Below are positions 23,411 to 31,312 of a DNA stretch of 64,000 nucleotides, in pieces; position 1 is the stretch's first letter; every line of letters begins with the position of its first letter. The notes under the pieces were generated by a model. That model saw nothing but the letters and a program-made list of their open reading frames with translations. It did no database searches and was not told where the DNA came from. The translations under genes were made by a program, and so were the position numbers. The DNA is from Aeromicrobium phoceense (GTDB taxonomy: Bacteria; Actinomycetota; Actinomycetes; Propionibacteriales; Nocardioidaceae): assembly GCF_013868155.1 (NCBI RefSeq), contig NZ_JACEOG010000002.1, positions 186,001 through 250,000 on the forward strand, written 5' to 3'.

Positions 23411-24636
23411 AGAAGTGCCTCGCCGTCGCGCTCGGCATCCTGACCGCCATCGGCGGCTTCGTCGACATCGGAGACCTCGTCACGAACGCCGTTGTCGGCT
23501 CGCGCTTCGGCATGTCCCTGGCGTGGGTGGTCGTGGTCGGCGTCGTCGGGATCTGCCTCTTCGCGAACATGTCCGCGAGGGTGGCCGCACTGAGCGGCGC
23601 CGCCACGTTCGAGGTCATCCGCGAGCGACTCGGACCGCGGGCCGGCGTGGCCAACCTCGCGGCCTCGATGTTCATGACCCTGATGACGCTCACGGCCGAG
23701 ATCGGTGGTGTCGCGTTGGCCCTCCAGCTCGCGAGCGGCGTCTCGGAGTTCGCCTGGATCCCGGTGGCCGCACTGGCGGTGTGGCTGGTGCTGTGGCGGG
23801 TGAAGTTCCAGGTGCTGGAGAACGTGGCCGGCCTGTTCGGCCTGTGCCTCATCGTGTTCGCGGTGGCGCTCTTCCTCCTCGGCCCGGACTGGGGCGAGCT
23901 CACCGACCAGGCGACGCACATCGGGCCGCGCGGCGAGGAGACCTCGCTGACGTACTGGTACTACGCCGTGGCCCTGTTCGGTGCCGCGATGACGCCCTAC
24001 GAGGTGTTCTTCTTCTCCTCCGGTGCGGTCGAGGAGCGGTGGACACGACGGGACCTCGGCGTGGCTCGGGCCAACGTGCTGATCGGGTTCCCCCTCGGTG
24101 GCCTGCTCTCGCTGGCCATCGCGGCGTGCGCCGCGACCTTCCTGCTGCCGCAGGCGATCGCGGTGACGTCGCTCCCGCAGGTGGTGATGCCGGTGGTCGA
24201 GGGCGGCGGGCGGATCGCGCTCGCGGTGGCCATCATCGGCATCGTCGCCGCGACGTTCGGTGCCGCGCTGGAGACCGCCCTCTCGCTGGGCTACAGCCTC
24301 GCGCAGTTCTCGGGCTGGTCCTGGGGCAAGTCGCACCGCCCGACCGAGGCGGCGCGCTTCCACCTGACGATGATCATCTGCATCGTCATCGCCGTGCTCG
24401 TCCTCGCCACGGGGGTCGACCCGATCCTGGTCACGGAGTTCTCGGTGGTCTTCTCGGCGGTCGCGCTGCCGCTGACGTACCTGCCGATCCTCATCGTCGC
24501 GAACGATCCGCTGTACGTCGGCTCGGAGACCAACGGCAGGCTGGTCAACGGCCTGGCGATGGTCTACCTCGTCATCATCTGCGTCGCCGCCGTTGCGGCG
24601 ATCCCCCTGCTCGTCCTGACGGGAGCCGGCTCATGA
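23407..24636 (+). CDS. NRAMP-like divalent metal transporter with altered metal-site motifs
   Basis: A 409-residue polytopic membrane protein with about 11 hydrophobic segments, related to NRAMP. The TM1 metal-site motif, DPGN in Mn/Fe transporters, reads DIGD here (GGFVDIGDLVTNA, near residue 20). The TM6 MPH motif reads TPY (AAMTPYEVFFFSS, about residue 197). Replacing the transition-metal-selecting methionine by threonine is also known for NRAMP-related magnesium transporters, so magnesium is a fair candidate. The start is GTG at 23407, overlapping the previous stop (GTGA). Two PRC-barrel-like genes follow in coupled order. Confidence 0.8.
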   Translation: MKKCLAVALGILTAIGGFVDIGDLVTNAVVGSRFGMSLAWVVVVGVVGICLFANMSARVAALSGAATFEVIRERLGPRAGVANLAASMFMTLMTLTAEIGGVALALQLASGVSEFAWIPVAALAVWLVLWRVKFQVLENVAGLFGLCLIVFAVALFLLGPDWGELTDQATHIGPRGEETSLTYWYYAVALFGAAMTPYEVFFFSSGAVEERWTRRDLGVARANVLIGFPLGGLLSLAIAACAATFLLPQAIAVTSLPQVVMPVVEGGGRIALAVAIIGIVAATFGAALETALSLGYSLAQFSGWSWGKSHRPTEAARFHLTMIICIVIAVLVLATGVDPILVTEFSVVFSAVALPLTYLPILIVANDPLYVGSETNGRLVNGLAMVYLVIICVAAVAAIPLLVLTGAGS

Positions 24637-24998
24637 CCCTGCCCACCCATCCGATCCGCGGCCGCGTGCTCGACGCCAACCTGCACCTGCTCGACCGGTC
24701 GATCCAGGACGTCGACGGGAGACCCGCCGCGTTCGTGGCCGACCTCGAGTTGCGCCGCGACGGCGACGACGTCGTGATCGCCGACCTGGTCGCCGGCTCG
24801 GGCCTGCTCGAGCGGTTCTTCGGCGGGCACACGCCGTCCCGGCTGCTGCACCGGATCGCGTGGAGCGACGTCGCCGAGGTCGGGACGCGGATCGTGCTGG
24901 GCGTCTCGGCCGAGCGGCACGAGGTGCTGTGGGTCGAGCGCTGGGTCAGGGACCACGTCATCGCTCGCATCCCGGGGAGTCGTCATGATCCCGCGTGA
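24633..24998 (+). CDS. PRC-barrel-like protein, transporter-linked
   Basis: A 121-residue soluble protein: IRGRVLDANLHLLDRSIQDV, then GRPAAFVADLELRRDGDDVV and VLGVSAERHEVLWVERW. The beta pattern with a DxxG-type turn followed by a variable hydrophobic strand resembles a PRC barrel. The ATG overlaps the transporter stop (ATGA). The family assignment is tentative. PRC-barrel domains often sit beside or inside magnesium transport systems, which fits the altered transporter upstream. Confidence 0.6.
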   Translation: MTLPTHPIRGRVLDANLHLLDRSIQDVDGRPAAFVADLELRRDGDDVVIADLVAGSGLLERFFGGHTPSRLLHRIAWSDVAEVGTRIVLGVSAERHEVLWVERWVRDHVIARIPGSRHDPA

Positions 24999-25341
24999 GG
25001 ACGGCCGGCTGCTGCTGAGCGATCTGCTCGGAGCGCCCGTGGTGGAGGGCTCACGCCAGATCGGGCACGTGCTCGACGTGCGCTTCGTGCTCGACGGAGC
25101 GCCGGGCCCGCTGCTCGCGACGCCACGGATGCTGGGCGTCATCGTCGGTGCCCGCCGCCGCCTGGGCTTCCTCGGCTACGAGCGCGAGGACATGCACGCG
25201 CCCGCGCTGCTCGCACGGGTGCTCCGGCGGCGCGTGCGCGAGGCGCACCTCGTCGACGTGGCGGACGTCGTGGAGTTCGCCGACGGCCGGGTGGTCGTCC
25301 GCGAGGGCCATCGCCGGTGGGCGACGACCCTCGCGGAGTGA
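24985..25341 (+). CDS. PRC-barrel domain-containing protein
   Basis: A 118-residue protein with a clearer PRC-barrel start, LLLSDLLGAPVVEGSRQIGHVLDVRFVLD-like across residues 10-38, then a beta pair LGVIVGARRRLGFLGYERE, and a C-terminal strand VEFADGRVVVREGHR. It begins 14 bp inside the previous gene. It probably pairs with the upstream PRC-like protein as a cytoplasmic regulator or partner of the transporter; that role is inferred from linkage only. The convergent SDR gene ends 10 bp beyond it. Confidence 0.7.
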   Translation: MIPREDGRLLLSDLLGAPVVEGSRQIGHVLDVRFVLDGAPGPLLATPRMLGVIVGARRRLGFLGYEREDMHAPALLARVLRRRVREAHLVDVADVVEFADGRVVVREGHRRWATTLAE

Positions 25342-25351
25342 CGGCTGTGGG

Positions 25352-26128
25352 TCAGCGCGGGGGCATCCGGATGGCGCCGTCGACGCGGACCGTCTCGCCG
25401 TTCATGTACGAGTTCGTGACGCACTCGACGACCATGCTGGCCAGCTCGTCGGGCTGTCCCAGGCGCTTGGGGAAGTTGACCGACTCGCCGAGCTTGGCCT
25501 TGAACTGCTCGGCCGCCTCGCCCTCGCCGTAGATCGGGGTGTCGATCAGACCGGGCGCCACGGTGTTGACGCGCACGCCGATGGCCGCGAGGTCGCGCGC
25601 CACGGGAAGGGTCATGCCGACGACGCCGCCCTTCGACGACGAGTACGCCGCCTGGCCGATCTGGCCGTCGAACGCCGCGACGGAGGCGAGGTTGCAGATC
25701 GCGCCGCGCTCGCCGGACTCCAGCGGCTCGGTGCGGCCGATCGCGGTGGCGGCGAGACGGATCGCGTCGAACGTGCCGATCAGGTTGATGGCGATGACCT
25801 TCTTGTAGGCGTCGAGGTCGTGCGCCGACTCGAACTGACCGTCGCGGCCGACCGTGCGCTGGGCCCAGCCGATGCCGGCCGAGTTCACCAGGACGCGCAG
25901 CGGCGCGAGCTCCTCGGCCGCGGCGACGGCGGTCTTGATCTGGTCGGTGTCGGTCACGTCGACGTGGATGAAGACGCCCCCGACCTCGCTCGCAAGGGCC
26001 TGACCGGCCTCGTCGTTGAGGTCGGCGACGACCACCCGGGCGCCCTTCGCGGCGAGCTGGCGGACGACGGCCGCGCCGATGCCCGAGGCTCCGCCGGTGA
26101 CGATGGCTGATGCTCCACTGATGTCCAT
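25352..26128 (-). CDS. SDR family oxidoreductase (3-hydroxyacyl-CoA dehydrogenase type II-like)
   Basis: A 258-residue classical SDR. The motif [19 protein letters not shown] opens the protein, [10 protein letters not shown] follows at about residue 80, and [11 protein letters not shown] carries the catalytic Tyr/Lys. Overall pattern resembles HSD17B10/FadB2x-like 3-hydroxyacyl-CoA dehydrogenases. The divergent acyl-CoA dehydrogenase gene supports a role in fatty acid oxidation. The ATG at 26128 is chosen ([10 protein letters not shown]); an ATG three codons upstream is also possible. Confidence 0.85.
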   Translation of the reverse strand: MDISGASAIVTGGASGIGAAVVRQLAAKGARVVVADLNDEAGQALASEVGGVFIHVDVTDTDQIKTAVAAAEELAPLRVLVNSAGIGWAQRTVGRDGQFESAHDLDAYKKVIAINLIGTFDAIRLAATAIGRTEPLESGERGAICNLASVAAFDGQIGQAAYSSSKGGVVGMTLPVARDLAAIGVRVNTVAPGLIDTPIYGEGEAAEQFKAKLGESVNFPKRLGQPDELASMVVECVTNSYMNGETVRVDGAIRMPPR

Positions 26129-26194
26129 GCCCTGCATCCAACCACTCGTCCGTGGTCCATGCTGGAGGGGCCGACACACCCCAGGAGGAGCACC

Positions 26195-27331
26195 GTGGCC
26201 GTGGAGCGTCTGATGCCGAGCGACGAGGCGAACGACCTGATCGCCCTCACGCGCCAGATCGTGGACGACCAGCTGCGGCCGCGCGTCGACGCGGACGAGC
26301 GGTCGGGCACGTTCCCGCGCGACATCTTCCGCACCCTGGGCCGCGCCGGCCTGCTGGGCCTGCCGTACGCCGAGGACCTCGGCGGCGGTGGCCAGCCCTA
26401 CGAGGTCTACCTGCAGGTCGTGGAGGAGATCGCGATCGCGTGGGCCAGCGTCGGCGTCGGCACGAGCGTCCACGCGCTGAGCTGCTTCGGCCTCGACCAC
26501 GCGGGCACGCGCGAGCAGAAGGAGCGCTGGCTGCCCGACATGCTCGGTGGCGAGCTGCTGGGGGCGTACTGCCTGTCCGAGGCGCACGCGGGCTCCGACC
26601 CGGGCGCGATGCGCACCACCGCCCGTCGCGACGGTGACGACTACGTGATCCGCGGCGCGAAGGCCTGGACCACCCACGGCGGTCAGGCCGACTACTACAA
26701 GGTGATGGCGCGCGCCGAGGCCGGCATCACGTGCTTCCTGGTCCCGGCCGATGCCGAGGGGCTGACCGCCGACGTGCCCGAGGACAAGATGGGCCTGATG
26801 GGCTCGACGACGGCCACGATGCTGTTCGACGACGTCCGGGTGCCGGTGGAGCGACGCCTCGGCGACGAGGGCCAGGGCCTCGCGATCGCGCTCGCCGGGC
26901 TGGACTCGGGCCGCCTCGGGATCGCCGCGGTCGCCACCGGCGTCGCGCAGGGCGCCCTCGACTCCGCGGTCGCCTATGCCAAGGAGCGCGAGGCCTTCGG
27001 CGTGCCGATCATCGACCACCAGGGCCTGACGTTCCTGCTGGCCGACATGGCGGCGGCCATCGAGTCGGCGCGGGCCACCTACCTGGCGGCCGCGCGGCTG
27101 CGCGACCTCGGTCGCCCGTTCTCGCGGCAGGCCTCGATCGCCAAACTCGTCGCCACCGACAACGCGATGAGGGTGACGACCGACGCGGTGCAGGTCCTCG
27201 GCGGCGCCGGCTACACGAAGGACTTCCCCGTCGAGCGGTACATGCGCGAGACGAAGGTGATGCAGATCTTCGAGGGCACCAACCAGATCCAGCGCCTCGT
27301 CATCGGCCGCGACCTCAAGAGGCGCGGCTGA
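26195..27331 (+). CDS. acyl-CoA dehydrogenase family protein
   Basis: A 378-residue acyl-CoA dehydrogenase with the usual helix-beta-helix order. AYCLSEAHAGSDPGAMRTTA and KAWTTHGG mark the FAD/substrate loop (near residues 125-160), and the C-terminal MQIFEGTNQIQRLVIGR includes the likely catalytic-base glutamate. It introduces the alpha-beta double bond into an acyl-CoA and passes electrons to ETF. GTG at 26195 is chosen because AGGAGG lies six bases before it; the in-frame ATG six codons later is the alternative. It is divergent from the SDR, suggesting a shared control region at 26129-26194. Confidence 0.9.
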   Translation: MAVERLMPSDEANDLIALTRQIVDDQLRPRVDADERSGTFPRDIFRTLGRAGLLGLPYAEDLGGGGQPYEVYLQVVEEIAIAWASVGVGTSVHALSCFGLDHAGTREQKERWLPDMLGGELLGAYCLSEAHAGSDPGAMRTTARRDGDDYVIRGAKAWTTHGGQADYYKVMARAEAGITCFLVPADAEGLTADVPEDKMGLMGSTTATMLFDDVRVPVERRLGDEGQGLAIALAGLDSGRLGIAAVATGVAQGALDSAVAYAKEREAFGVPIIDHQGLTFLLADMAAAIESARATYLAAARLRDLGRPFSRQASIAKLVATDNAMRVTTDAVQVLGGAGYTKDFPVERYMRETKVMQIFEGTNQIQRLVIGRDLKRRG

Positions 27332-27356
27332 CCCCGGCCCGTGCGACGGTGGGCGG

Positions 27357-28244
27357 GTGGATGCCGGTGTGCACCTGCCGCAGATCGACTTCACCGCGAC
27401 GCCGTTGGACGGCTCCCACCTCGCGGAGGTGGTCGACGCCGCCCGCGACCTGGGGTTCGCCGCGCTGTCGGCCAACGACCACCTGACCTTCCCGAGCCCG
27501 TGGGCCGACGGGCTCGTCCTGCTGGCCGCGGCGGCCGAGCGCTCGGGTGACCTCGAGCTGGTCACCAGTGCGGCGCTGCCGGTGCTGCGCGGCGCCCGCT
27601 CGTACGGCGCGGCGATGCTCACGCTCGAGCGGCTCGCCCCGGGGCGCGTGGTGGCCGGGGTCGGCCCGGGATCCTCGCGGACGGACTACGCCCTGGCCGA
27701 CGTCCCGTGGGAGGAGCGGTGGTCCCGGTTCGACGCGGCTCTCGGTGTGCTGCGGGCACAGTTCGCGCGCCACGGGTCCCGGGCGCAGGTCCCGCTCTGG
27801 GTGGCCAGCTGGGGCTCGCCGGCGGGCATCGACCGCGTGGCCCGGTACGGCGACGGCTGGCTGGCCTCGGCGTTCCACACCACGCCTGCGGAGTTCGGTC
27901 GCACCCGCGAGGGCCTGGCGCAGGCCTGCCACCGGCTCGGCCGCGCCGAGCCGCCGCACGCGCTCGTGACGATGTGGACGTGGGTCACCGAGGACACCCC
28001 GGTCGCCGAGCGGATGCTGACGAGCCTGCTGGCCCCCGCCCTCGACCGCGACCCCGAGGCCCCGCGCGGGCGCGTGTGCGTCGGCCCGGCGGAGACGTGC
28101 GCCGAGCTGCTGTCCGAGTACGCCGCGCAGGGCTGCCGCCGCGTGCACTTCTGGCCCGTGGGCGACGAGGCCCGCCAGCTCCGGCGGCTCGCCGAGGACG
28201 TGCTGCCGCACGTGGTGGCGGCGCCCCCGGTCTCAACCGGGTGA
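27357..28244 (+). CDS. LLM-class flavin-dependent oxidoreductase
   Basis: A 295-residue luciferase-like barrel: DAGVHLPQIDFT at the start, SANDHLTFPSPWADG (about residues 39-53), LERLAPGRVVAGVGPGSS, and PLWVASWGSPAGIDRVARYGDGWL. It would use FMN or F420; substrate unknown. It lies 25 bp after the acyl-CoA dehydrogenase and may be co-transcribed. Its GTG start at 27357 has only a weak ribosome site. Its last 12 bp overlap the convergent LysR gene. Confidence 0.8.
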   Translation: MDAGVHLPQIDFTATPLDGSHLAEVVDAARDLGFAALSANDHLTFPSPWADGLVLLAAAAERSGDLELVTSAALPVLRGARSYGAAMLTLERLAPGRVVAGVGPGSSRTDYALADVPWEERWSRFDAALGVLRAQFARHGSRAQVPLWVASWGSPAGIDRVARYGDGWLASAFHTTPAEFGRTREGLAQACHRLGRAEPPHALVTMWTWVTEDTPVAERMLTSLLAPALDRDPEAPRGRVCVGPAETCAELLSEYAAQGCRRVHFWPVGDEARQLRRLAEDVLPHVVAAPPVSTG

Positions 28245-29165
28245 GGCGCGGCCGGCGGTGACGCGCTGGAGCAGTGCCACCATCGTGGTGGCCGCGGCCG
28301 GACGGAAGGGGTCCACCGGGCACGCGACCATGACCTCGCGGGTCGGGGCCGGGTCGTGCAGCGCCCGCACCTCGACCCCGGCGATCCGGCGGGAGGCCAC
28401 GAGCCCCGGGACGACGGCGATGCCCAGTCCGGCGGCGACGAACGCCTGCACGGCGAGGTAGTCGTCCGACGCGATGCCCACGCGCGGCTCGAACCCGGCC
28501 GCGCGACAGCGACCTCGGACGATCTGGAACCACGTGCTCGACGGGCCGCCGCCGACCCACGTCTCCTCGCCGAGGTCGGCGAGCGACAGCGCTCCCTGCC
28601 GCGCGGCCAGCCGGTGCGACCGCGGAACGAGCAGCCGGTACGGGTCGAGGAAGAGCGACGTCAGCTCCACCCCGTGGTCGAGGCCCGGCAATCGGTGCTC
28701 CGCGCTGTCGTCGAAGACCAGGGCCACGTCCAGCTCGCGGTTGAGCAGTCGCGGCACGAGCCCCTGGAGGTGGTCGTCGACGACGGTGAACGTGACGTCC
28801 GGCGACTGGATGGCGAGCAGCGCCAGCGCCCGGGGGACGAACGTGGCCAGCGCCGTGGGGAAGCCGCCCACGCGCAGGCGACGGTGGTGGTGGCCGGCCA
28901 GCTCGTCGAGGTCGAGCCCGGCGGCCTCGAGCCGGGCCATGACGGCGGCGGCGTGGCCCGCGAGGACCCGTCCGGCCACCGTGACGTCGACGGGACGGGT
29001 GCCGCGCTGGACGAGCGGGAGGCCGACCTGTTGCTCGAGGGCGGCGACGTGCTGGCTGACCGCCGACTGCGACATGCCGAGCTCGTCCGCGGCGGCGGAG
29101 AAGGAGTCGGCGCCGTCGAGGGCTGCGAGCACGCGCAGCGAGGAAACCGATCGCATCAGTTCCAC
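28233..29165 (-). CDS. LysR family transcriptional regulator
   Basis: A 310-residue LysR regulator. The N-terminal winged helix is SLRVLAALDGADSFSAAADE followed by LGMSQSAVSQHVAALEQQVG. The C-terminal effector domain has two periplasmic-binding-like lobes (LRVGGFPTALATFVPRAL; VGIASDDYLAVQAFVAAGLG). The start is GTG at 29165, or the ATG three codons on (29156), which fits the family start better. The divergent methyltransferase at 29254 is the usual target position; the 88-bp gap between them would hold the operator. Confidence 0.9.
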   Translation of the reverse strand: MELMRSVSSLRVLAALDGADSFSAAADELGMSQSAVSQHVAALEQQVGLPLVQRGTRPVDVTVAGRVLAGHAAAVMARLEAAGLDLDELAGHHHRRLRVGGFPTALATFVPRALALLAIQSPDVTFTVVDDHLQGLVPRLLNRELDVALVFDDSAEHRLPGLDHGVELTSLFLDPYRLLVPRSHRLAARQGALSLADLGEETWVGGGPSSTWFQIVRGRCRAAGFEPRVGIASDDYLAVQAFVAAGLGIAVVPGLVASRRIAGVEVRALHDPAPTREVMVACPVDPFRPAAATTMVALLQRVTAGRASPG

Positions 29166-29253
29166 TTATCGGACTGTAGCACCGGAACAGCCTGCGGATC
29201 CGGGCCGAACGCATGCTGGGAGGGCCCCCGGACGAGCCCCCTCAGGAGTCATC

Positions 29254-30339
29254 ATGACCACGCAGCAGACCACCACCCCGACGATCGACCAGGACCGCCT
29301 GATGGCGTTCGTCTTCCGCGCCGTCGAGGAGGTTGGCGCCACCCTCAACACCGCACTCGTCGTCCTCGGGGACGAGCTCGGCTACTACCGCGCGCTGGCC
29401 GAGCACGGTCCGCTCACCGCGGCCGAGCTCGCCGGGCGAACCTCCACCGCCGAGCCCTACGCCCGCGAGTGGTGCCACGCGCAGGCGGCGGGCGGCTTCA
29501 TCGAGCTCGACGAGGCCTCGGGACGGTTCACCCTGCCCGCCGAGCACGCCGTCGCGCTGACCGACGCCTCGAGTCCGGCCTACCTGCCGGGCCTGTTCCA
29601 GATCGCGCTCGGGACCGTGGCCGACGCCGGCCGGCTGGCCGAGGCGGCGCGCAGCGGCACGGGGGTCGGCTGGCACGAGCACGGCAACGACGTGATCGAC
29701 GGCTGCGAGCGGTTCTTCGCGCCGTCCTACCAGGCATACCTGGTCGATGCGTGGCTGCCGGCCGCCGGACTCGACGAGGACCTGAGGCGCGGGATCCGGG
29801 TGGCCGACATCGGCTGCGGGCACGGCGCGTCGACCGTGCTGATGGCGCAGGCGTTCCCGCAGTCGCGGTTCGTCGGGTCGGACTACCACGAGCCGTCGAT
29901 CGAGGTGGCGCGCCGCCGGGCCGAGGACGCCGGCGTCGGTGCGAACACGAGCTTCGAGACCTCGCTCGCGGTCAAGGTCGGCGGTGAGGGCTTCGACCTG
30001 GCCACGACGTTCGACGCGTTGCACGACATGGGCGATCCCGACGGTGCCGCCCGGCACGTGCACCGCCTGCTGGCCGACGGGGGTCGCTGGCTCATCGTCG
30101 AGCCGATGGCGGGCGACGCGCCTCAGGACAACTTCAACCCGGTCGGCCGCGCGTACTACGGGTTCTCCACCCTGCTGTGTACGCCGGCCTCGCTCTCCCA
30201 AGAGGGCGCGGCCGCGATCGGCACGCAGGCAGGGCCCGCCCGGGTGGAGCAGATCGTCACCGGCGCCGGCTTCGCGTCGTGCGAGACGGTGGCCACGACG
30301 CCGTTCCACCGCGTCATGCTCGCGCGGAGGACCGACTGA
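29254..30339 (+). CDS. class I SAM-dependent methyltransferase with N-terminal winged helix (Rv2258c-like)
   Basis: A 361-residue protein. A winged-helix dimerisation part (LTAAELAGRTSTAEPYAREW, about residues 54-73) is followed by a Rossmann methyltransferase domain with motif I VADIGCGHGASTVLMAQAFP (about residues 182-201) and FDLATTFDALHDMGDP. This layout matches Rv2258c-like methyltransferases. The ATG at 29254 has CAGGAGTC before it. Substrate unknown. Control by the divergent LysR regulator is inferred from position. Confidence 0.85.
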   Translation: MTTQQTTTPTIDQDRLMAFVFRAVEEVGATLNTALVVLGDELGYYRALAEHGPLTAAELAGRTSTAEPYAREWCHAQAAGGFIELDEASGRFTLPAEHAVALTDASSPAYLPGLFQIALGTVADAGRLAEAARSGTGVGWHEHGNDVIDGCERFFAPSYQAYLVDAWLPAAGLDEDLRRGIRVADIGCGHGASTVLMAQAFPQSRFVGSDYHEPSIEVARRRAEDAGVGANTSFETSLAVKVGGEGFDLATTFDALHDMGDPDGAARHVHRLLADGGRWLIVEPMAGDAPQDNFNPVGRAYYGFSTLLCTPASLSQEGAAAIGTQAGPARVEQIVTGAGFASCETVATTPFHRVMLARRTD

Positions 30340-30351
30340 CGGGGCTGTGGA

Positions 30352-31029
30352 TCAGGCCACGGCGCTGTGGGAGGGCGCCGGTGCCAGATCGGCGCGGCAG
30401 AGGTCGACCACCGACTCGGCGGCGGTCGACCTCAGTCGCGCGCCGCAGGCGTCGAACGCGACGGACATCCCGTCGGCGTACCACTGCAGGAAGGTGGTGC
30501 TCAGGGCGTGCGCCACGGCCGGCGCCCGGCGTGCGGGACCGAGGCTCGCGAGGCGGGTCAGGGCCGTGACGAGTCCCTCGGGATCGGTCGGCGCGAGGCG
30601 GAAGACCCACCGAGGCAGCGCCGGGAGCACCCGGGCGGGGGAGTGCGCCGACGCGTGGACCAGCGTCGTGCCGAGCCCGGCGACGGCCAGCGTGGCGGCG
30701 GTGACGTTCATGGTGCCCAGGACGCGGGCCCGCACGATGTCCTCGGGCGAGGCGTCGGCCGTGGCGCCGCCGCCGGCGTGCACCACCGACGCGATGGGCC
30801 CGGCCTGGCGGGCGGCGCGCATGAGCGCCTCCACCGACCCCCGGTCGGTGACGTCGGCGACGATCGACTCGGCGGAGACGCCGAGGGAGTCCAGCTCGTC
30901 GAGCGCGCGGCTGAGCCGCTCCCCGCGGCCGTCGCTGAGGACCACGTGGTGGTCGCGGGCGAGCAGCTTCGCCGAGGCCAGTCCCACGGCCCCCGCTCCA
31001 CCGGTCACCACCGCCACCGAACTCGTCAC
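30352..31029 (-). CDS. degenerate SDR-like protein
   Basis: A 225-residue Rossmann protein. The cofactor loop reads TGGAGAVGLASAKLL, with alanine where the TGxxxGxG motif has its middle glycine. VVHAGGGATAD replaces the NNAG element, and the YxxxK pair is absent: where it should be, the sequence runs HASAHSPARVLPALP. So it may bind a nucleotide but is unlikely to be a normal dehydrogenase. GTG at 31029 is chosen with GGGACGGGAG upstream; an in-frame GTG at 31065 would add 12 residues. Convergent with the methyltransferase. Confidence 0.6.
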   Translation of the reverse strand: MTSSVAVVTGGAGAVGLASAKLLARDHHVVLSDGRGERLSRALDELDSLGVSAESIVADVTDRGSVEALMRAARQAGPIASVVHAGGGATADASPEDIVRARVLGTMNVTAATLAVAGLGTTLVHASAHSPARVLPALPRWVFRLAPTDPEGLVTALTRLASLGPARRAPAVAHALSTTFLQWYADGMSVAFDACGARLRSTAAESVVDLCRADLAPAPSHSAVA

Positions 31030-31102
31030 CTGAACCACTCCCGTCCCGGACGTCCCCGCGTCCACCCGCCCATCCTGCGCTCAGGAGGCCGCTGGCACGA
31101 GG

Positions 31103-31126
31103 GTTTCGGCGACATTCCTCGGGTAT
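31103..31126 (+). promoter_or_regulatory. SigB-type promoter candidate upstream of the acyl-CoA synthetase
   Basis: GTTT at 31103-31106, 14 bases, GGGTAT at 31121-31126, within the GNNT-N14-16-GGGTA(C/T) pattern. It lies 186 bp before the ATG at 31313, so it would give a long leader, or serve an unannotated short transcript. Weaker case than the other four. Confidence 0.35.
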
Positions 31127-31265
31127 CTGAAAACGGCTGGTATCCGAGCGAGTTTCGGCGGTGGAACGTCACTCTCGGTTACAGTCGCGCCGCGCCGCGC
31201 GGACAGGCGGAGTGTGATCCACGCCGCATCTTGGACAACGCGCTCACGCGATCAAGTGACCCGCT

Positions 31266-31281
31266 GGTAACCTACGTCACA
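31266..31281. promoter_or_regulatory. CRP/GlxR-like half-degenerate site before the acyl-CoA synthetase
   Basis: On the minus strand TGTGA-CGTAGG-TTACC: the left arm and the six-base spacer are identical to the perfect site at 6332-6347, and the right arm matches 3 of 5. Centred about 39 bp before the start codon at 31313. Confidence 0.45.
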
Positions 31282-31312
31282 CTACCCGCCGGTACACACA
31301 GGATCTGGAGAG

